This document shows positions 1 through 10,100 of a stretch of DNA of 64,000 bases, piece after piece (position 1 is the first letter of the stretch; the number at the start of each line of letters is the position of its first letter). This DNA comes from Helicobacter japonicus (lineage in GTDB: Bacteria; Campylobacterota; Campylobacteria; Campylobacterales; Helicobacteraceae). Under the pieces are notes generated by a model. That model made no database searches. It was not told the DNA's origin and saw nothing but the letters and a program-made list of their open reading frames with translations. Position numbers and translations under genes: made by a program. The stretch is from assembly GCF_000762845.2 (NCBI RefSeq), contig NZ_JRMQ02000003.1, positions 62,001-126,000 on the forward strand, given 5' to 3'.

Positions 1-83
1 ATAATGCCATAAAGGATACTGAAGCCAATAATGATAAATACTAAGAGTGTAAAAAGCACCTTAGAACGAAATGTTTGCAGCAT
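1..83 (-). CDS. N-terminus of a membrane protein, probably a sensor or chemoreceptor (partial)
   Basis: Only the first 27 codons are inside the window; the gene continues beyond base 1. The ATG at 83 is preceded by a clear AAAAGGAG ribosome site, and the peptide begins MLQTFRSKVLFTLLVFIIIG, a short basic head followed by a hydrophobic helix. That is typical of single-pass-anchored receptors such as methyl-accepting chemotaxis proteins or histidine kinases, but a transporter or secreted protein cannot be excluded. It lies 25 nt downstream of the ruvA stop on the same strand, so it may be co-transcribed. The family assignment is a guess from one membrane segment; the existence of the gene is well supported by the start signals. 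Confidence 0.45.
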   Translation of the reverse strand, partial: MLQTFRSKVLFTLLVFIIIGFSILYGI

Positions 84-108
84 AATATTTTTTGCTCCTT
101 TTCTTAGT

Positions 109-711
109 TTAAGCTAATCGCTTTAATGCTTCTTTGACTATGTCGGACACACTTGTAGCCTCAATACCTTGAAGAGATTTACTTATCTCACTTTCTTTGA
201 ATCCTAGAGAACGCAAAGCTAAAGACGCCTCGTGCTGAAGACTATTTTGTGGTGTAATGCTTTGATTTTGTAATAATTCTGCAAAAAATCCTGCGACATC
301 AACCATAATTTTCCCTGCACCTTTTGCGCCAATGCCGGGCACTTTTTTCAACGCATCAATATCTTTATTTGCAATAATAGAGGCAAAATGTGTAGGTGTA
401 TAAGTTGAAAGAATCGCAAGTGCCACCTTAGGACCTACACCATTAATCTTAATAAGCCTCTCAAAAGTTTGTCTCTCCATATCTTCAACAAAGCCAAAAA
501 GCAAATGCGCGTCCTCACGGATAATATGTGTGCAGATAATTTTGACTATTTTTTGCGCATCTGCTTCTATATACATTCTCAACGCAGAAGTTGCATTGAG
601 CGACATTTGCACACCATAAATCACCCCTCCTGCTTCAATCTCTATGAACATAGGCTCTATTCTACAAACTACACCTCTTAAGCCTACAATAAGATTCATT
701 GGCACACTCAT
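109..711 (-). CDS. ruvA: Holliday junction branch-migration protein RuvA
   Basis: RuvA binds four-way junctions as a tetramer and loads the RuvB motor during recombinational repair. The 200-residue length is normal for the family. The N-terminal OB-fold spans about residues 5-65. Two helix-hairpin-helix motifs follow, INGVGPKVALAIL near 89-101 and VPGIGAKGAGKIM near 124-136, and a small C-terminal RuvB-contact domain fills 150-200. The start at 711 overlaps the stop of the upstream DUF342 gene as ATGA, which suggests translational coupling; an internal Met at residue 5 is an alternative start. The second hairpin has GAKGAGK where most relatives have GKKTAER-like residues. H. pylori has the same neighbour order as I recall it. 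Confidence 0.95.
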   Translation of the reverse strand: MSVPMNLIVGLRGVVCRIEPMFIEIEAGGVIYGVQMSLNATSALRMYIEADAQKIVKIICTHIIREDAHLLFGFVEDMERQTFERLIKINGVGPKVALAILSTYTPTHFASIIANKDIDALKKVPGIGAKGAGKIMVDVAGFFAELLQNQSITPQNSLQHEASLALRSLGFKESEISKSLQGIEATSVSDIVKEALKRLA

Positions 712-2552
712 TGACGCTCTACCTTTTGTAATTTGCCCTGCTCCTTATCAATACTTATATTGACATTCTCCCCATCATTCACGCGTATAATGTCCTTAGA
801 TTCGGGAAAAAAACTCTCATACATAACCTCATTATTCCCCTGCCAAGGAACATCAAGTGTAATTGTTGCTTCTCTTGCTTGTATGTCAAGAGATTCAAGA
901 CGATCATTCATTACTTTACTTTCTTGCTTTAAGGCTATAAGCTGGTCTTTAAGATACTTTGTCCGATGAAGCAAAGTTACATATTGAGCAATACTATCAG
1001 TGATATTGCGCTCGTTTGGTTTATTATTTTTTTTGTTTTCTTCCATAATAATTTTGATTTTATTTACTACAGGCTTTGTTTTGCGCACAAGTGCCAAATC
1101 TTTATTTAATACCTGCAAAAAGGCATTCATTGCCTGAAAATTATGATTAAGCTGTGTATCAATGCGTTCCTTTTCTTCTTGTGTTTTCAGAGCGGTGCGA
1201 GAAGAAATCAAGAATTGATTCTCACCACCATTCATATTTTTAATATGTGCGTTATGAGAAATGGCAATCTTTGTATGAGAGTAAAGATTATCAATAACGA
1301 CATCTCTTGCCTTGATATTGCCTCCATTTGCTTGTTCAACAAAAACCTCCTCACCCTCTATACTCCCTAATTCAAGACATTTAACACGAACTTTTTCTGC
1401 CTTTACCGAACCTTTATGTATATCAATTATAGCTTCTTTGGCTCTTATAAGCGTGCTCTGATGTGTTTGTCCATTAATTTCTAACTTATTTGCCACTATT
1501 GTTGCATTTTCCGCGACAGAACCAAAAATTTTTATATCTCCTGCTTCAAGCACAATTCCTGCGCCTACCGCATCTTGATTTGCATCAGCACAGCTTACTT
1601 CTACAACAAAACCTTTTTTATCGCCACCAAGCAGAGAGCCACTTGTGCGTGTGGTAATTTCAGATAAATTAAAATCAACGAGAATCTTTAGCTCACCCTC
1701 TCCTAGCCCTACATAGCCATCTTGTGCAGCATAATATTCTATCACTCCCTCTTTTTCTTCACTTCTAAATTCACCCTCCTTATATCCCATTTTCATTTCT
1801 AAATCCATACTCTCTTGTTTTTTTGCGTGTATATATTCACCTCTTAAATTGCGCCCACTCACACCTGCTTGTGCTTTAATAGCTAAACCTACCAAATCAC
1901 CGCTTTTTGCAGCATATGAAGCAAATTCTATAGGTTTATCACGAGTCTTATTCCACTCTTCTTTGAGGATAAAATTAAAAGTCCCACTCAAACTTGGAAC
2001 AAACCCTCCAGCTTTTGAAATCACCATTTTGCGCCGAGATTCTAATTTGCCTTTAATTGAGAGAGAAGAAAATAATTCTTTCAATGACTGAATCTCTTGC
2101 TGCGTATCAGCACCAAAAAGCCTTACAATAACGTTTTTAACAATCTTTTCTCGTGTGATTTGCTCATAGAGTTGTGTGAAAAATTCATCATCTTCGCGCA
2201 CTTCTAACCCTTCTTTAAGCTCTAAGCTTAACTCGTAGCATTCGTTATCCATATGTAGCTTAACAAAAGGTGCCAAATCACCCTCTTTCAGTCCGCGCAA
2301 CACGATGTCATATACTTGCTTAATATCAAAATCGTTTTGATTGTATCTCTCCTCATTACCGAGAATATTGACATATTCTTCTGGCGGAAGCACACTAAAA
2401 TCTTTTTTTGTTTCTCCACGATAAAGGGTATTGATATGCAATATATCAAAACTTACCAAATCTTCTTTGAGTGCGTATAAATCACATACTTTTTTAATTT
2501 CAGCACTCACATCAATGCAGGATTTCACAGAAATAGGCTCAAAGAGTTGCAT
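708..2552 (-). CDS. FapA/DUF342-family protein
   Basis: A 614-residue protein of the DUF342 family, named FapA (flagellar assembly protein A) in some bacteria; the biochemical role is poorly defined. The sequence shows a mixed N-terminal region of about 200 residues, a central beta-rich segment with many short Gly/Val/Ile strands resembling a beta-helix (about 200-430), and a charged, probably coiled-coil stretch with many Lys, Glu and Gln (about 460-570). I place the start at 2552 because CGAGG stands 5-9 nt upstream; the longer frame to 2600 adds 16 residues without a ribosome site. It is the first gene of a minus-strand unit with ruvA and is divergent from murJ. No signal peptide or membrane helix is apparent, so it should be cytoplasmic. 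Confidence 0.8.
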   Translation of the reverse strand: MQLFEPISVKSCIDVSAEIKKVCDLYALKEDLVSFDILHINTLYRGETKKDFSVLPPEEYVNILGNEERYNQNDFDIKQVYDIVLRGLKEGDLAPFVKLHMDNECYELSLELKEGLEVREDDEFFTQLYEQITREKIVKNVIVRLFGADTQQEIQSLKELFSSLSIKGKLESRRKMVISKAGGFVPSLSGTFNFILKEEWNKTRDKPIEFASYAAKSGDLVGLAIKAQAGVSGRNLRGEYIHAKKQESMDLEMKMGYKEGEFRSEEKEGVIEYYAAQDGYVGLGEGELKILVDFNLSEITTRTSGSLLGGDKKGFVVEVSCADANQDAVGAGIVLEAGDIKIFGSVAENATIVANKLEINGQTHQSTLIRAKEAIIDIHKGSVKAEKVRVKCLELGSIEGEEVFVEQANGGNIKARDVVIDNLYSHTKIAISHNAHIKNMNGGENQFLISSRTALKTQEEKERIDTQLNHNFQAMNAFLQVLNKDLALVRKTKPVVNKIKIIMEENKKNNKPNERNITDSIAQYVTLLHRTKYLKDQLIALKQESKVMNDRLESLDIQAREATITLDVPWQGNNEVMYESFFPESKDIIRVNDGENVNISIDKEQGKLQKVERQ

Positions 2553-2636
2553 AAAACCTCGTATTCTCAATTTTTGTTTAATGAAGCTATAATACCACAA
2601 TTATTTATTTTTTAATCTTTAAAGTAAAGGTAAATT

Positions 2637-4121
2637 TTGATAAAAAAAGCATTTTTGACAAATAGCAGTGGAATCTTGCTTTCTCGCATAGCTGGATTGG
2701 TGCGTGATTTATGCACAGCAAAACTTCTAGGGGCAAGCGTGTATAGTGATATTTTCTTTGCTGCTTTCAAACTCCCTAATCTTTTTAGGCGCGTATTTGG
2801 TGAAGGAGCTTTTACTCAAAGCTTTTTGCCAAACTTCATTCATAGCCGCAGAAAAGGTATGTTTGCACTCATTACTTTCCTCATTTTTGCATTGTTTATC
2901 CTTATCCTTTCGCTTTTAGTAATGTGCTTTAGTGGATTTTTCACGAAACTTCTTGCTTATGGCTTTGATGATGATACAATAACTCTTGCTAAGCCTATTG
3001 TAGCCATCAATTTTTGGTATTTAGAACTTGTCTTTATTGTTACTTTTCTCTCTTCCCTACTTCAATACAAAAATTGCTTTTGGGTAAATGCTTACAACAC
3101 TGCACTTTTAAATGTCGCAATGATTAGTGCCCTACTTCTTGCACACGATAAAGATTCTATGCAAATTGTTTATATGCTAAGTTATAGCGTGCTATGTGGA
3201 GGAGTAGCACAAATCTTGCTTCATTTCTATCCACTCTATCGCTTAAAATACTTTAAGCTCCTCTATGTTGGTATCATAGAGTTATGGCAATGGATAAGCA
3301 CGAAAGAGCCAGATTCTAAATTGAAACAAAAAATTGCTTGCGCTAAATCTGATATAAAAACTTTTTTTAAACAATTTTTTCCTGCAATGCTTGGAAGCTC
3401 CACAGCCCAACTTGCAACTTTTACAGACACACTTTTAGCTTCATTTCTTGCTGCAGGGAGTATTAGCTCACTCTATTATGCTAACAGAATCTTTCAATTT
3501 CCCCTTGCAATCTTTGCCATTGCTATTTCAACCGCACTTTTTCCCCTCATAGCAAAAGCAATTAAAAACAAACAAACCACTCAAGCTTTAAATGCCCTAA
3601 AAAAGTCATTTTGGTTTTTGTTTATTGTTTTATGTATGTGTGTGCTTGGTGGTGTTATGCTGAGTGAAGAGATTATTAGTCTTTTATACCAATGGGGACA
3701 ATTTAGTGAAGACAATACACGCATTGTCGCACAAGTTTTTAGCGCATATATGATTGGTTTAGTGCCTTTTGGGCTAAGCAAAATATTCTCACTTTGGCTC
3801 TATTCTTACCAAATGCAAGGTAAAGCTGCTAAGATTTCGGCTATTTCTTTGGGTTGTGGGGTTGGATTCTCTCTTGTGCTTATGCACCCATTTGGTGCAA
3901 TTGGTTTGGCATTATCAGGAAGTTTAAGCGGTTTTGTGCTTTTTATACTGACAATTAGAATCTTTGGCTTCAAGCGATTCTTAGATATAATAAACAATAA
4001 AAAAGCGTGGTTGCTTCTTATAGGCATTATAAGCTTAGAATTACTGCTTTTATGGTATCTCAAACCTTATGCCAAAATACTTGTTGATACTTTTCATCTC
4101 TTTGTAAGGAATCTTTTATGA
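2637..4121 (+). CDS. murJ: Lipid II flippase MurJ (MviN)
   Basis: MurJ flips lipid-linked peptidoglycan precursors across the inner membrane. The 494-residue protein is almost entirely hydrophobic with about 13-14 membrane segments and carries the family N-terminus: SRIAGLVRD, then YSDIFFAAFKLPNLFRRVFG and EGAFTQSFLP. The start is TTG at 2637, supported by AAAGG 7 nt upstream and by the alignment of residues 1-15 with relatives as I remember them; no suitable ATG lies nearby. It is divergent from the DUF342 gene (36 nt from the longer frame) and its stop overlaps the cysS start (ATGA), so the two are translationally coupled. Confidence 0.95.
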   Translation: MIKKAFLTNSSGILLSRIAGLVRDLCTAKLLGASVYSDIFFAAFKLPNLFRRVFGEGAFTQSFLPNFIHSRRKGMFALITFLIFALFILILSLLVMCFSGFFTKLLAYGFDDDTITLAKPIVAINFWYLELVFIVTFLSSLLQYKNCFWVNAYNTALLNVAMISALLLAHDKDSMQIVYMLSYSVLCGGVAQILLHFYPLYRLKYFKLLYVGIIELWQWISTKEPDSKLKQKIACAKSDIKTFFKQFFPAMLGSSTAQLATFTDTLLASFLAAGSISSLYYANRIFQFPLAIFAIAISTALFPLIAKAIKNKQTTQALNALKKSFWFLFIVLCMCVLGGVMLSEEIISLLYQWGQFSEDNTRIVAQVFSAYMIGLVPFGLSKIFSLWLYSYQMQGKAAKISAISLGCGVGFSLVLMHPFGAIGLALSGSLSGFVLFILTIRIFGFKRFLDIINNKKAWLLLIGIISLELLLLWYLKPYAKILVDTFHLFVRNLL

Positions 4122-5578
4122 TAACTCTTTTTGATAGTGCAAAAAAACAAAAACTGCCTTTTATTCCTATAAAAGAAGGAGAAATTCGGCTCTATGTATG
4201 CGGTCCCACCGTCTATGATGATGCACATTTAGGACACGCTCGTAGTTCCATTGTTTTTGATTTATGGCGGCGATTATTTGTATTTTTAGGATACAAAGTT
4301 ACTTTTGTCAAAAACTTTACAGATATTGATGACAAAATCATTAAAAAAGCTCTTGATAGTCGCACAGATGTGAGTGAAATTACTGCGCACTATATCGATT
4401 CTTATCTTAGAGATATGGATTCTCTTGGTGTATTACGTGCAGACATTGAACCAAAAGCCACAGAACATCTCCCTCAAATGTGTGAAATGATAGAATCCTT
4501 ACTCCATAAAGGTTATGCGTATAAAGGTGAAAATAGCGATATTTATTTAAGCATTAACAAAGATTCACATTATGGCTCACTCTCACATAGAATCGAAGAT
4601 TCTCACACCCAAAGCCGCATTCAAAACGCACAAGATAAACTAGAACACAACGATTTTGCTCTTTGGAAAGGCTATAAGGGAGAAAATGATATTGCCTATG
4701 ATAGCCCATTTGGTAAAGGGCGTCCTGGTTGGCATATTGAATGTTCTGCGATGATTGAAAAACATTTAGCTTATCAAAATGAAGAGTTTAGTATTGATAT
4801 TCACGCTGGTGGAGCAGATTTACTTTTTCCACATCACGAAAATGAAGCCTCACAAACGCGTTGTGCCACAGGAAAAGAAATTGCTAAATATTGGCTACAC
4901 AATGGCTTTGTCAATATCAATGGTGAAAAAATGAGCAAATCTCTTGGGAATAGTTTTTTTATTAAAGATGCGCTTAAAAGCTATGATGGAGAAATCTTGC
5001 GTAATTATCTGCTAGGAGTGCATTATCGTTTGGCATTGAACTTTAATGAAGAAGATTTATTACAGAGCAAAAAACGACTTGATAAGATTTACCGCCTTAA
5101 AAAACGCGCACAGGAAAACACCCCAAATCCTACGCATAATACAGAATCTATACACTCTCTCTCCTCTCCTCAAAGCCTCACACAAGAGGCAAAAAAAGAG
5201 TTTTTAAATCCTTTGCTTGAGGCATTGAGCGATGATTACAATATCTCAAAAGCATTAAGCATTATTGAAGATATGCTTTCACAAAGCAATGAGATTCTAG
5301 ATAAACACCCAAAAGACAAAAAACAAAAACAACTCATAATGGCAAATCTTGCGTGTGTAGAGTTTTTATTAGGGCTTGGTGGTAAAGATGCACACAGCTA
5401 CTTTCAGCTTGGACTTAGTGATGAGAAAAAAGCACTTATAGAAGAGCAAATCAATAAACGTCAAGAAGCAAAAAAAGCAAAAGATTATGTTTTAGCCGAT
5501 AGCATACGCGATGAGCTTAAATCACAAGGTATTGAAATTATGGATACACCAAATGGCACGACTTGGGAAAAAATATAG
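4118..5578 (+). CDS. cysS: Cysteinyl-tRNA synthetase
   Basis: Charges tRNA-Cys with cysteine using ATP. The 486-residue class I synthetase shows the zinc/cysteine-binding Cys28 in CGPTVY, the HIGH-type signature HLGH just after it, the GWHIECSAM zinc-ligand segment, and KMSKS at residues 271-275. A C-terminal DALR-like helical domain follows. The region around residues 330-355 (NPTHNTESIHSLSSPQSLTQ) is a low-complexity insert between catalytic and helical domains. The start overlaps the murJ stop by 4 nt. In H. pylori this gene flanks vacA; here the downstream gene is instead a small lipoprotein. Confidence 0.97.
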   Translation: MITLFDSAKKQKLPFIPIKEGEIRLYVCGPTVYDDAHLGHARSSIVFDLWRRLFVFLGYKVTFVKNFTDIDDKIIKKALDSRTDVSEITAHYIDSYLRDMDSLGVLRADIEPKATEHLPQMCEMIESLLHKGYAYKGENSDIYLSINKDSHYGSLSHRIEDSHTQSRIQNAQDKLEHNDFALWKGYKGENDIAYDSPFGKGRPGWHIECSAMIEKHLAYQNEEFSIDIHAGGADLLFPHHENEASQTRCATGKEIAKYWLHNGFVNINGEKMSKSLGNSFFIKDALKSYDGEILRNYLLGVHYRLALNFNEEDLLQSKKRLDKIYRLKKRAQENTPNPTHNTESIHSLSSPQSLTQEAKKEFLNPLLEALSDDYNISKALSIIEDMLSQSNEILDKHPKDKKQKQLIMANLACVEFLLGLGGKDAHSYFQLGLSDEKKALIEEQINKRQEAKKAKDYVLADSIRDELKSQGIEIMDTPNGTTWEKI

Positions 5579-5660
5579 AGTTTCAATCAAGCTATTACTT
5601 CTTGTTTAGTGTATTTTACATTTTTAATAAAATGTTTATGAGTTTGCTTCTTAGGTGAGG

Positions 5661-5674
5661 AGATTCTAGAATCT
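5661..5674. repeat. Perfect 14-bp palindrome AGATTCTAGAATCT
   Basis: Two copies of the window-wide heptamer AGATTCT abut head to head, giving a perfect palindrome between cysS and the following lipoprotein gene, 23 nt before the predicted start codon at 5697. It could be an operator or simply an inverted pair of the over-represented motif. Confidence 0.6.
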
Positions 5675-5696
5675 TATTATGATAAGGGTGGCAGAG

Positions 5697-6077
5697 ATGA
5701 GAAAAATAGTGATTTTAACCTTAGCATTTGTGCTAGGGACTAGCTTTGTAGGTTGTGGAAAAAAGAATAAAAGTGCGCAGATAAACCAGAGTGTGCAAAT
5801 AAGCCAAAGTGCGCAGGCAAAGACGGCTAAGCAGTCTGCACGCACGATAAAAACCCTCTATGGTAGCTCAATGAGCCAATCTCAAGTAGATGCGCTCAAT
5901 GAGTGCATAGCAAATGAAGTGATAAAAACAATGAGCGAGGAAGAACGTTGTTATCTTGGTTGTAGTGGTGAAAAAAAGATGGCTGTGAGACATCACGCTA
6001 GCAATGTGAAAAAAAAACTACTCCCCACAAGCGCGGAAATGACGAGGGCAAGGGCGATATGTGCAGCAAAATTCTAG
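5697..6077 (+). CDS. Small putative lipoprotein, function unknown
   Basis: A 126-residue exported protein I do not recognise. Residues 1-21 form a signal peptide ending FVGC, a plausible lipobox that would make Cys20 the acylated residue. A Gln/Ser/Ala repeat-like linker follows (KSAQINQSVQISQSAQAKTA), then a compact C-terminal part of about 75 residues with three further Cys (CIANEV, RCYLGC) and CAAKF at the end, suggesting one or two disulfides in the periplasm. I choose the ATG at 5697, after GGTGGCAGAG, over the ATG at 5679, which would put extra charged residues before the signal helix. It stands alone between cysS and an RluA-family gene. Confidence 0.6.
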   Translation: MRKIVILTLAFVLGTSFVGCGKKNKSAQINQSVQISQSAQAKTAKQSARTIKTLYGSSMSQSQVDALNECIANEVIKTMSEEERCYLGCSGEKKMAVRHHASNVKKKLLPTSAEMTRARAICAAKF

Positions 6078-6154
6078 GAAATGCGTTTAAAATTTAAACC
6101 TTAAAATTACACTTTTAGCCATATCAGGCGCAAAAAATATGCAAGGATTCTAAA

Positions 6155-7057
6155 ATGCCTTTTATCACGAGCAAATATGAGATTAGCACACCCACACCTG
6201 CATTTTTATTCCTTATGCGACATAGAGGTTATAGCATAAGAGAGGCTCAAAGAGCCATAGACAAGGCATATTTAACACAAAATGGACACATTATAAAAAA
6301 GAGTGAAATCATTTGCGGAAAAGTAGAGTTAAATGAATTTAAAGCCTATGATATTGCACTAGAACCGCTGTATCATAATGAGGATTTTTGTGTATATGAT
6401 AAACCTCATAATCTCCTAAGCCACCCGAAAGGGAGATTCTATCACTATTCACTCAATGACGCCCTTAAATCACGATTTGGGAATCGTGCAAGTATTGTTC
6501 ATCGCCTCGATAAACAAACAAGTGGTTTATTACTCTGCGCTCTTAATCCTGTCAGTGAAAAAGAACTTAAAATACTTATGCAACAAAGGCAGATTCACAA
6601 AAGCTACTACGCAATAGTCGAGGGCAAACTCACACAAGAAATCCTCGTAGATGAGCCTATTAGCACACAAAAGCATAAGGGCGATTTGTGCATTAAAAGT
6701 ATTATATGCAAAAACGGCAAAGAATCTCGCACACTTATCCGCCCCATAGCCTACCACGAGAGGACAGATTCTACGCTTATCTGTGCTTTAGCTCTCACAG
6801 GGAGAACCCACCAAATCCGTTTGCATTGTAATTTTATAGGACACAGAATCTTAGGAGACCCACTTTATGGAGCAAAGGAGGAGCATAGCAGATTCTATTT
6901 AGATAATAAGAATCTTACGCAATACACACAATACTTTGGCGCACCCTATTTATGTCTTAATGCGCGGGAGCTAAAATTTAGCTTCAAAGGCATAAATTAT
7001 CACTTCACAAGCACTTTGGACTTCAAATGTGCGCCACATTTCCAGCCTTACTTTTAG
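6155..7057 (+). CDS. RluA/RluD-family rRNA or tRNA pseudouridine synthase
   Basis: Converts specific uridines to pseudouridine in rRNA or tRNA; the target cannot be told from sequence. The 300-residue protein has a short S4-like N-terminal domain (AQRAIDKAYLTQNGHIIKKS), the catalytic motif HRLDKQTSG with the active Asp at residue 119, and the family signature GRTHQIRLH followed by ILGDPLYG. The start at 6155 follows AAGGATTCTAAA. It stands alone between a lipoprotein gene and the A2M gene. A palindromic A/T stretch (GTTTAAAATTTAAAC, 6085-6099) lies upstream. Confidence 0.9.
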   Translation: MPFITSKYEISTPTPAFLFLMRHRGYSIREAQRAIDKAYLTQNGHIIKKSEIICGKVELNEFKAYDIALEPLYHNEDFCVYDKPHNLLSHPKGRFYHYSLNDALKSRFGNRASIVHRLDKQTSGLLLCALNPVSEKELKILMQQRQIHKSYYAIVEGKLTQEILVDEPISTQKHKGDLCIKSIICKNGKESRTLIRPIAYHERTDSTLICALALTGRTHQIRLHCNFIGHRILGDPLYGAKEEHSRFYLDNKNLTQYTQYFGAPYLCLNARELKFSFKGINYHFTSTLDFKCAPHFQPYF

Positions 7058-7123
7058 TATTTTATTTTTTTTTATTTTTATTTTAGATATTATTTAATTT
7101 ATAAAAAATGAAGGGGAATACAA

Positions 7124-10100
7124 ATGAAAAAATATATATATTTGTCGCTCTATGCAATATTAAGTGTATTTATGATACTTTCTATCAATGCGTGTTCGGA
7201 TAATTCTGCCATTAGCTCATATGACAAAGAAATCACTACTACACCAAAAATCCTTGTTAGTTTTAATACACCTATCACGCAAGATTCACAAGAGATTATC
7301 GGGCTACTTTATCAAGCAGATGCCGATAACAATATCATTAAGCTTGATGGAAAAGGTATTAATGCTACTTATGCGTATAGTTCTCCTTATGAGCTACTCA
7401 TTGTCCCAAATGTGCCAACACTCAAAGCTCATACAGACTATAAACTCTCTGTTGATTTATCAAGGCTTGAAAATGCCATACTCAAAGATTCTATTTCACT
7501 TGCACTCCATACTTATCCCACAGAAATTGCTTCATCGCGTTTTAGTGTCTCGCATATTGATGAAAATACTTTTAATCTCAACGCACATATTGAGCTCTCT
7601 CAAAACATAGATATGAGTGAATTAAAAAATGCTATTCAATCAAATGAGGTAAAAAAAATATCTAAAATGATTACATTAAACGATGATAAGGGAAAAAATA
7701 TTGATTTTGAGATTCAAGTTTCCCATAATGAGCTGTTCTTAAAAAGTGTGAATCTACCTTTTGAAGAAGACAAAAGCTATACACTCACACTCAAAGCCCC
7801 TTATTTTGGCTTCGAAAAAGATGAGAAAATGCGTTACGAGCAAGGTGTGAATACCTTAGAGGTTGTGAGTATTAAGCCTATTAGCGCAGAAACGCCCTAT
7901 ATTCAAATTCATTTTTCCACAGACCTTGTAAAAAATCCGCATTTAGAGGATTTCATCACTATTAGCCCAAACATACAGACAAAAATCTCATCTCAAGGTA
8001 ATATAGTGCGTATTGATGCGCCTTTTAATCTCTCACAAAACTATCAGGTGCATATCAAAGAGGGATTAATGGGTATTGGCAAATCGCGTATGCACACTGC
8101 AAAAGAAGATACTATTATTTTTCATCAAATCCCACCAGCACTTGCATTCTCTCAACAAGGCATTTTCTTGCCAAGTAATGCACAAAATAAAATTGCTTTT
8201 AAAAGCATAAATATCAAAAAAGTAACTCTCAAAGTAAGCAAAATCTATCCAAATAACATCACTTCTTATCTTTATAAACAAAATCTTATTGGTGAAACAC
8301 AATACAACGATAACGCTCATAGCTATGATGATTATGATGACTACGATGATAGAAATAATGGAATCTATGCAGATTTTTATCGTTTAGGTGATGAGGTGCT
8401 CAAGCAAGAATTTACTCTTGATATGCGTAAAAATGAATGGATTCAAAGCGAAATTGATTTATCCGCACTCAAGGATAAAAAGGGTATTTTTATCCTTGAA
8501 CTCAATTTTGATAAAGACGGCGTGGATTATGAGTTTCCAGCAGGCACTTCATCGTGGAAACAGAGAAGTTTTTTTGATAAAGCGGCAATTCAAAAACATT
8601 TGATTTTTTCAGACATTGCCCTTTTAGCCCAACAAACTGGCAAAGATAAACTTAATGTCATAGCACTTGATATAGCAAGTAATAAACCTATGTCTTCTGT
8701 GCAAATTAGTGCTATTAATCGTAAAAATCAAGCCATAGCCACGCTTAATACAGATTCACAAGGAAGTGTTGTATTTGATAACGCTTCTTCGATTATGTAT
8801 CTTAATGCGAGTAAAGATGAAGATAATACAATTTTGCGCCTCAACTCACCCCTTAGCACAGAAGGCTTTGATATAGCGGGATTAGTCCAAGAAGGCAACA
8901 CCAGTGCCTATATCTACACTGATAGGGGTGTATATCGACCGGGAGAAAACGCACATATCAATATTATTGCAAGAGCAGATTCCAAACCTATAACCCACCC
9001 CATATATATTAACATTACCTCTCCACAAGGAAAACTTATTGTAGAAAATATGGCACTTAAAGAGCAGCTTTTTGGATTATTTTCTTACACATTTGAGACA
9101 CAAAAGAATGCTCCTAGCGGTATCTATCAACTCGAAACAAAAATAGGTGGCAGCACTTTTTGGCATAATATTTCTGTAGAAAATGTTGTGCCAAATCGCA
9201 TAAAGGTAGAAATAGAATCTCCAGAGCAAATAAGTGCGCAAAAGCTTGAAGAAGATGATGGTTTGCGCTTTAGTCTTCAATCAAAATATCTTTTTGGCGC
9301 ACCTGCAAGTCATCTTGACTTTACAACAGAACTTTTTATAAAAGAAGTAAATTTCTATGCTCCATCATATAGCGACTATACTTTCAACTCACCCCTATCG
9401 CTTCAATATCGCTTACAAGATTCTCAAAAATCAACGCTTGATAGCAATGGTGAGGCAAAAATTCACTATCAACTTGATGATATGGAGGATTTGGGCAGGA
9501 ATCTCCGCGCTTCCTTATATAGTGCAGTCTTTGAAAATGGTGGGCGAAAAGTAAGCACAGCAAAGAATGTAGATATTATCCTTTATAAGAGTTTTGTAGG
9601 TATCAAAGCACCAAAAAGTCGCTACATAGATGCGACTTCTGCTGTGAATCTCCCCATTGTTGTTCTCTCTCACGATACACATAAACCTATTTCAGGACAT
9701 AAACTCACTTATAGAATCTATCATTCAAGCTACTCGTGGTGGTGGGATTATAGCAATTACGATGAATTTGTGCGCTCAATCAAAAGCAACAAAAATACAA
9801 AACTCCTTAAGGAAGGCACACTCACTTCAAAACCTGAACCTATCACATTAAGCTTTACGCCAAATCAAAGTGGTGAGCTATTCATCGAAGTAGAAGATGA
9901 GGAAAATCACACAAAAAGTGCAATTTCACTCTATGCAAGCGAATATGGAGAACCAACTCTTGAGCCAAAACTTACACAACTTAAACTACAATCAGATAAA
10001 CAGCAATATCTTGCTACCGATAAGGCAAAGATTAGCTTTGAAAGCACCAAAGATTCTAAAGCACTTGTAACAATCATTGGGCAAAATGAAGTGCTAGAGC

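Noticed and set aside
8323-8350. GATGATTAT-type repeat in the A2M gene as a variable tandem repeat
   Set aside because: Only about three degenerate units, all in frame, so at most a short acidic insert would vary.
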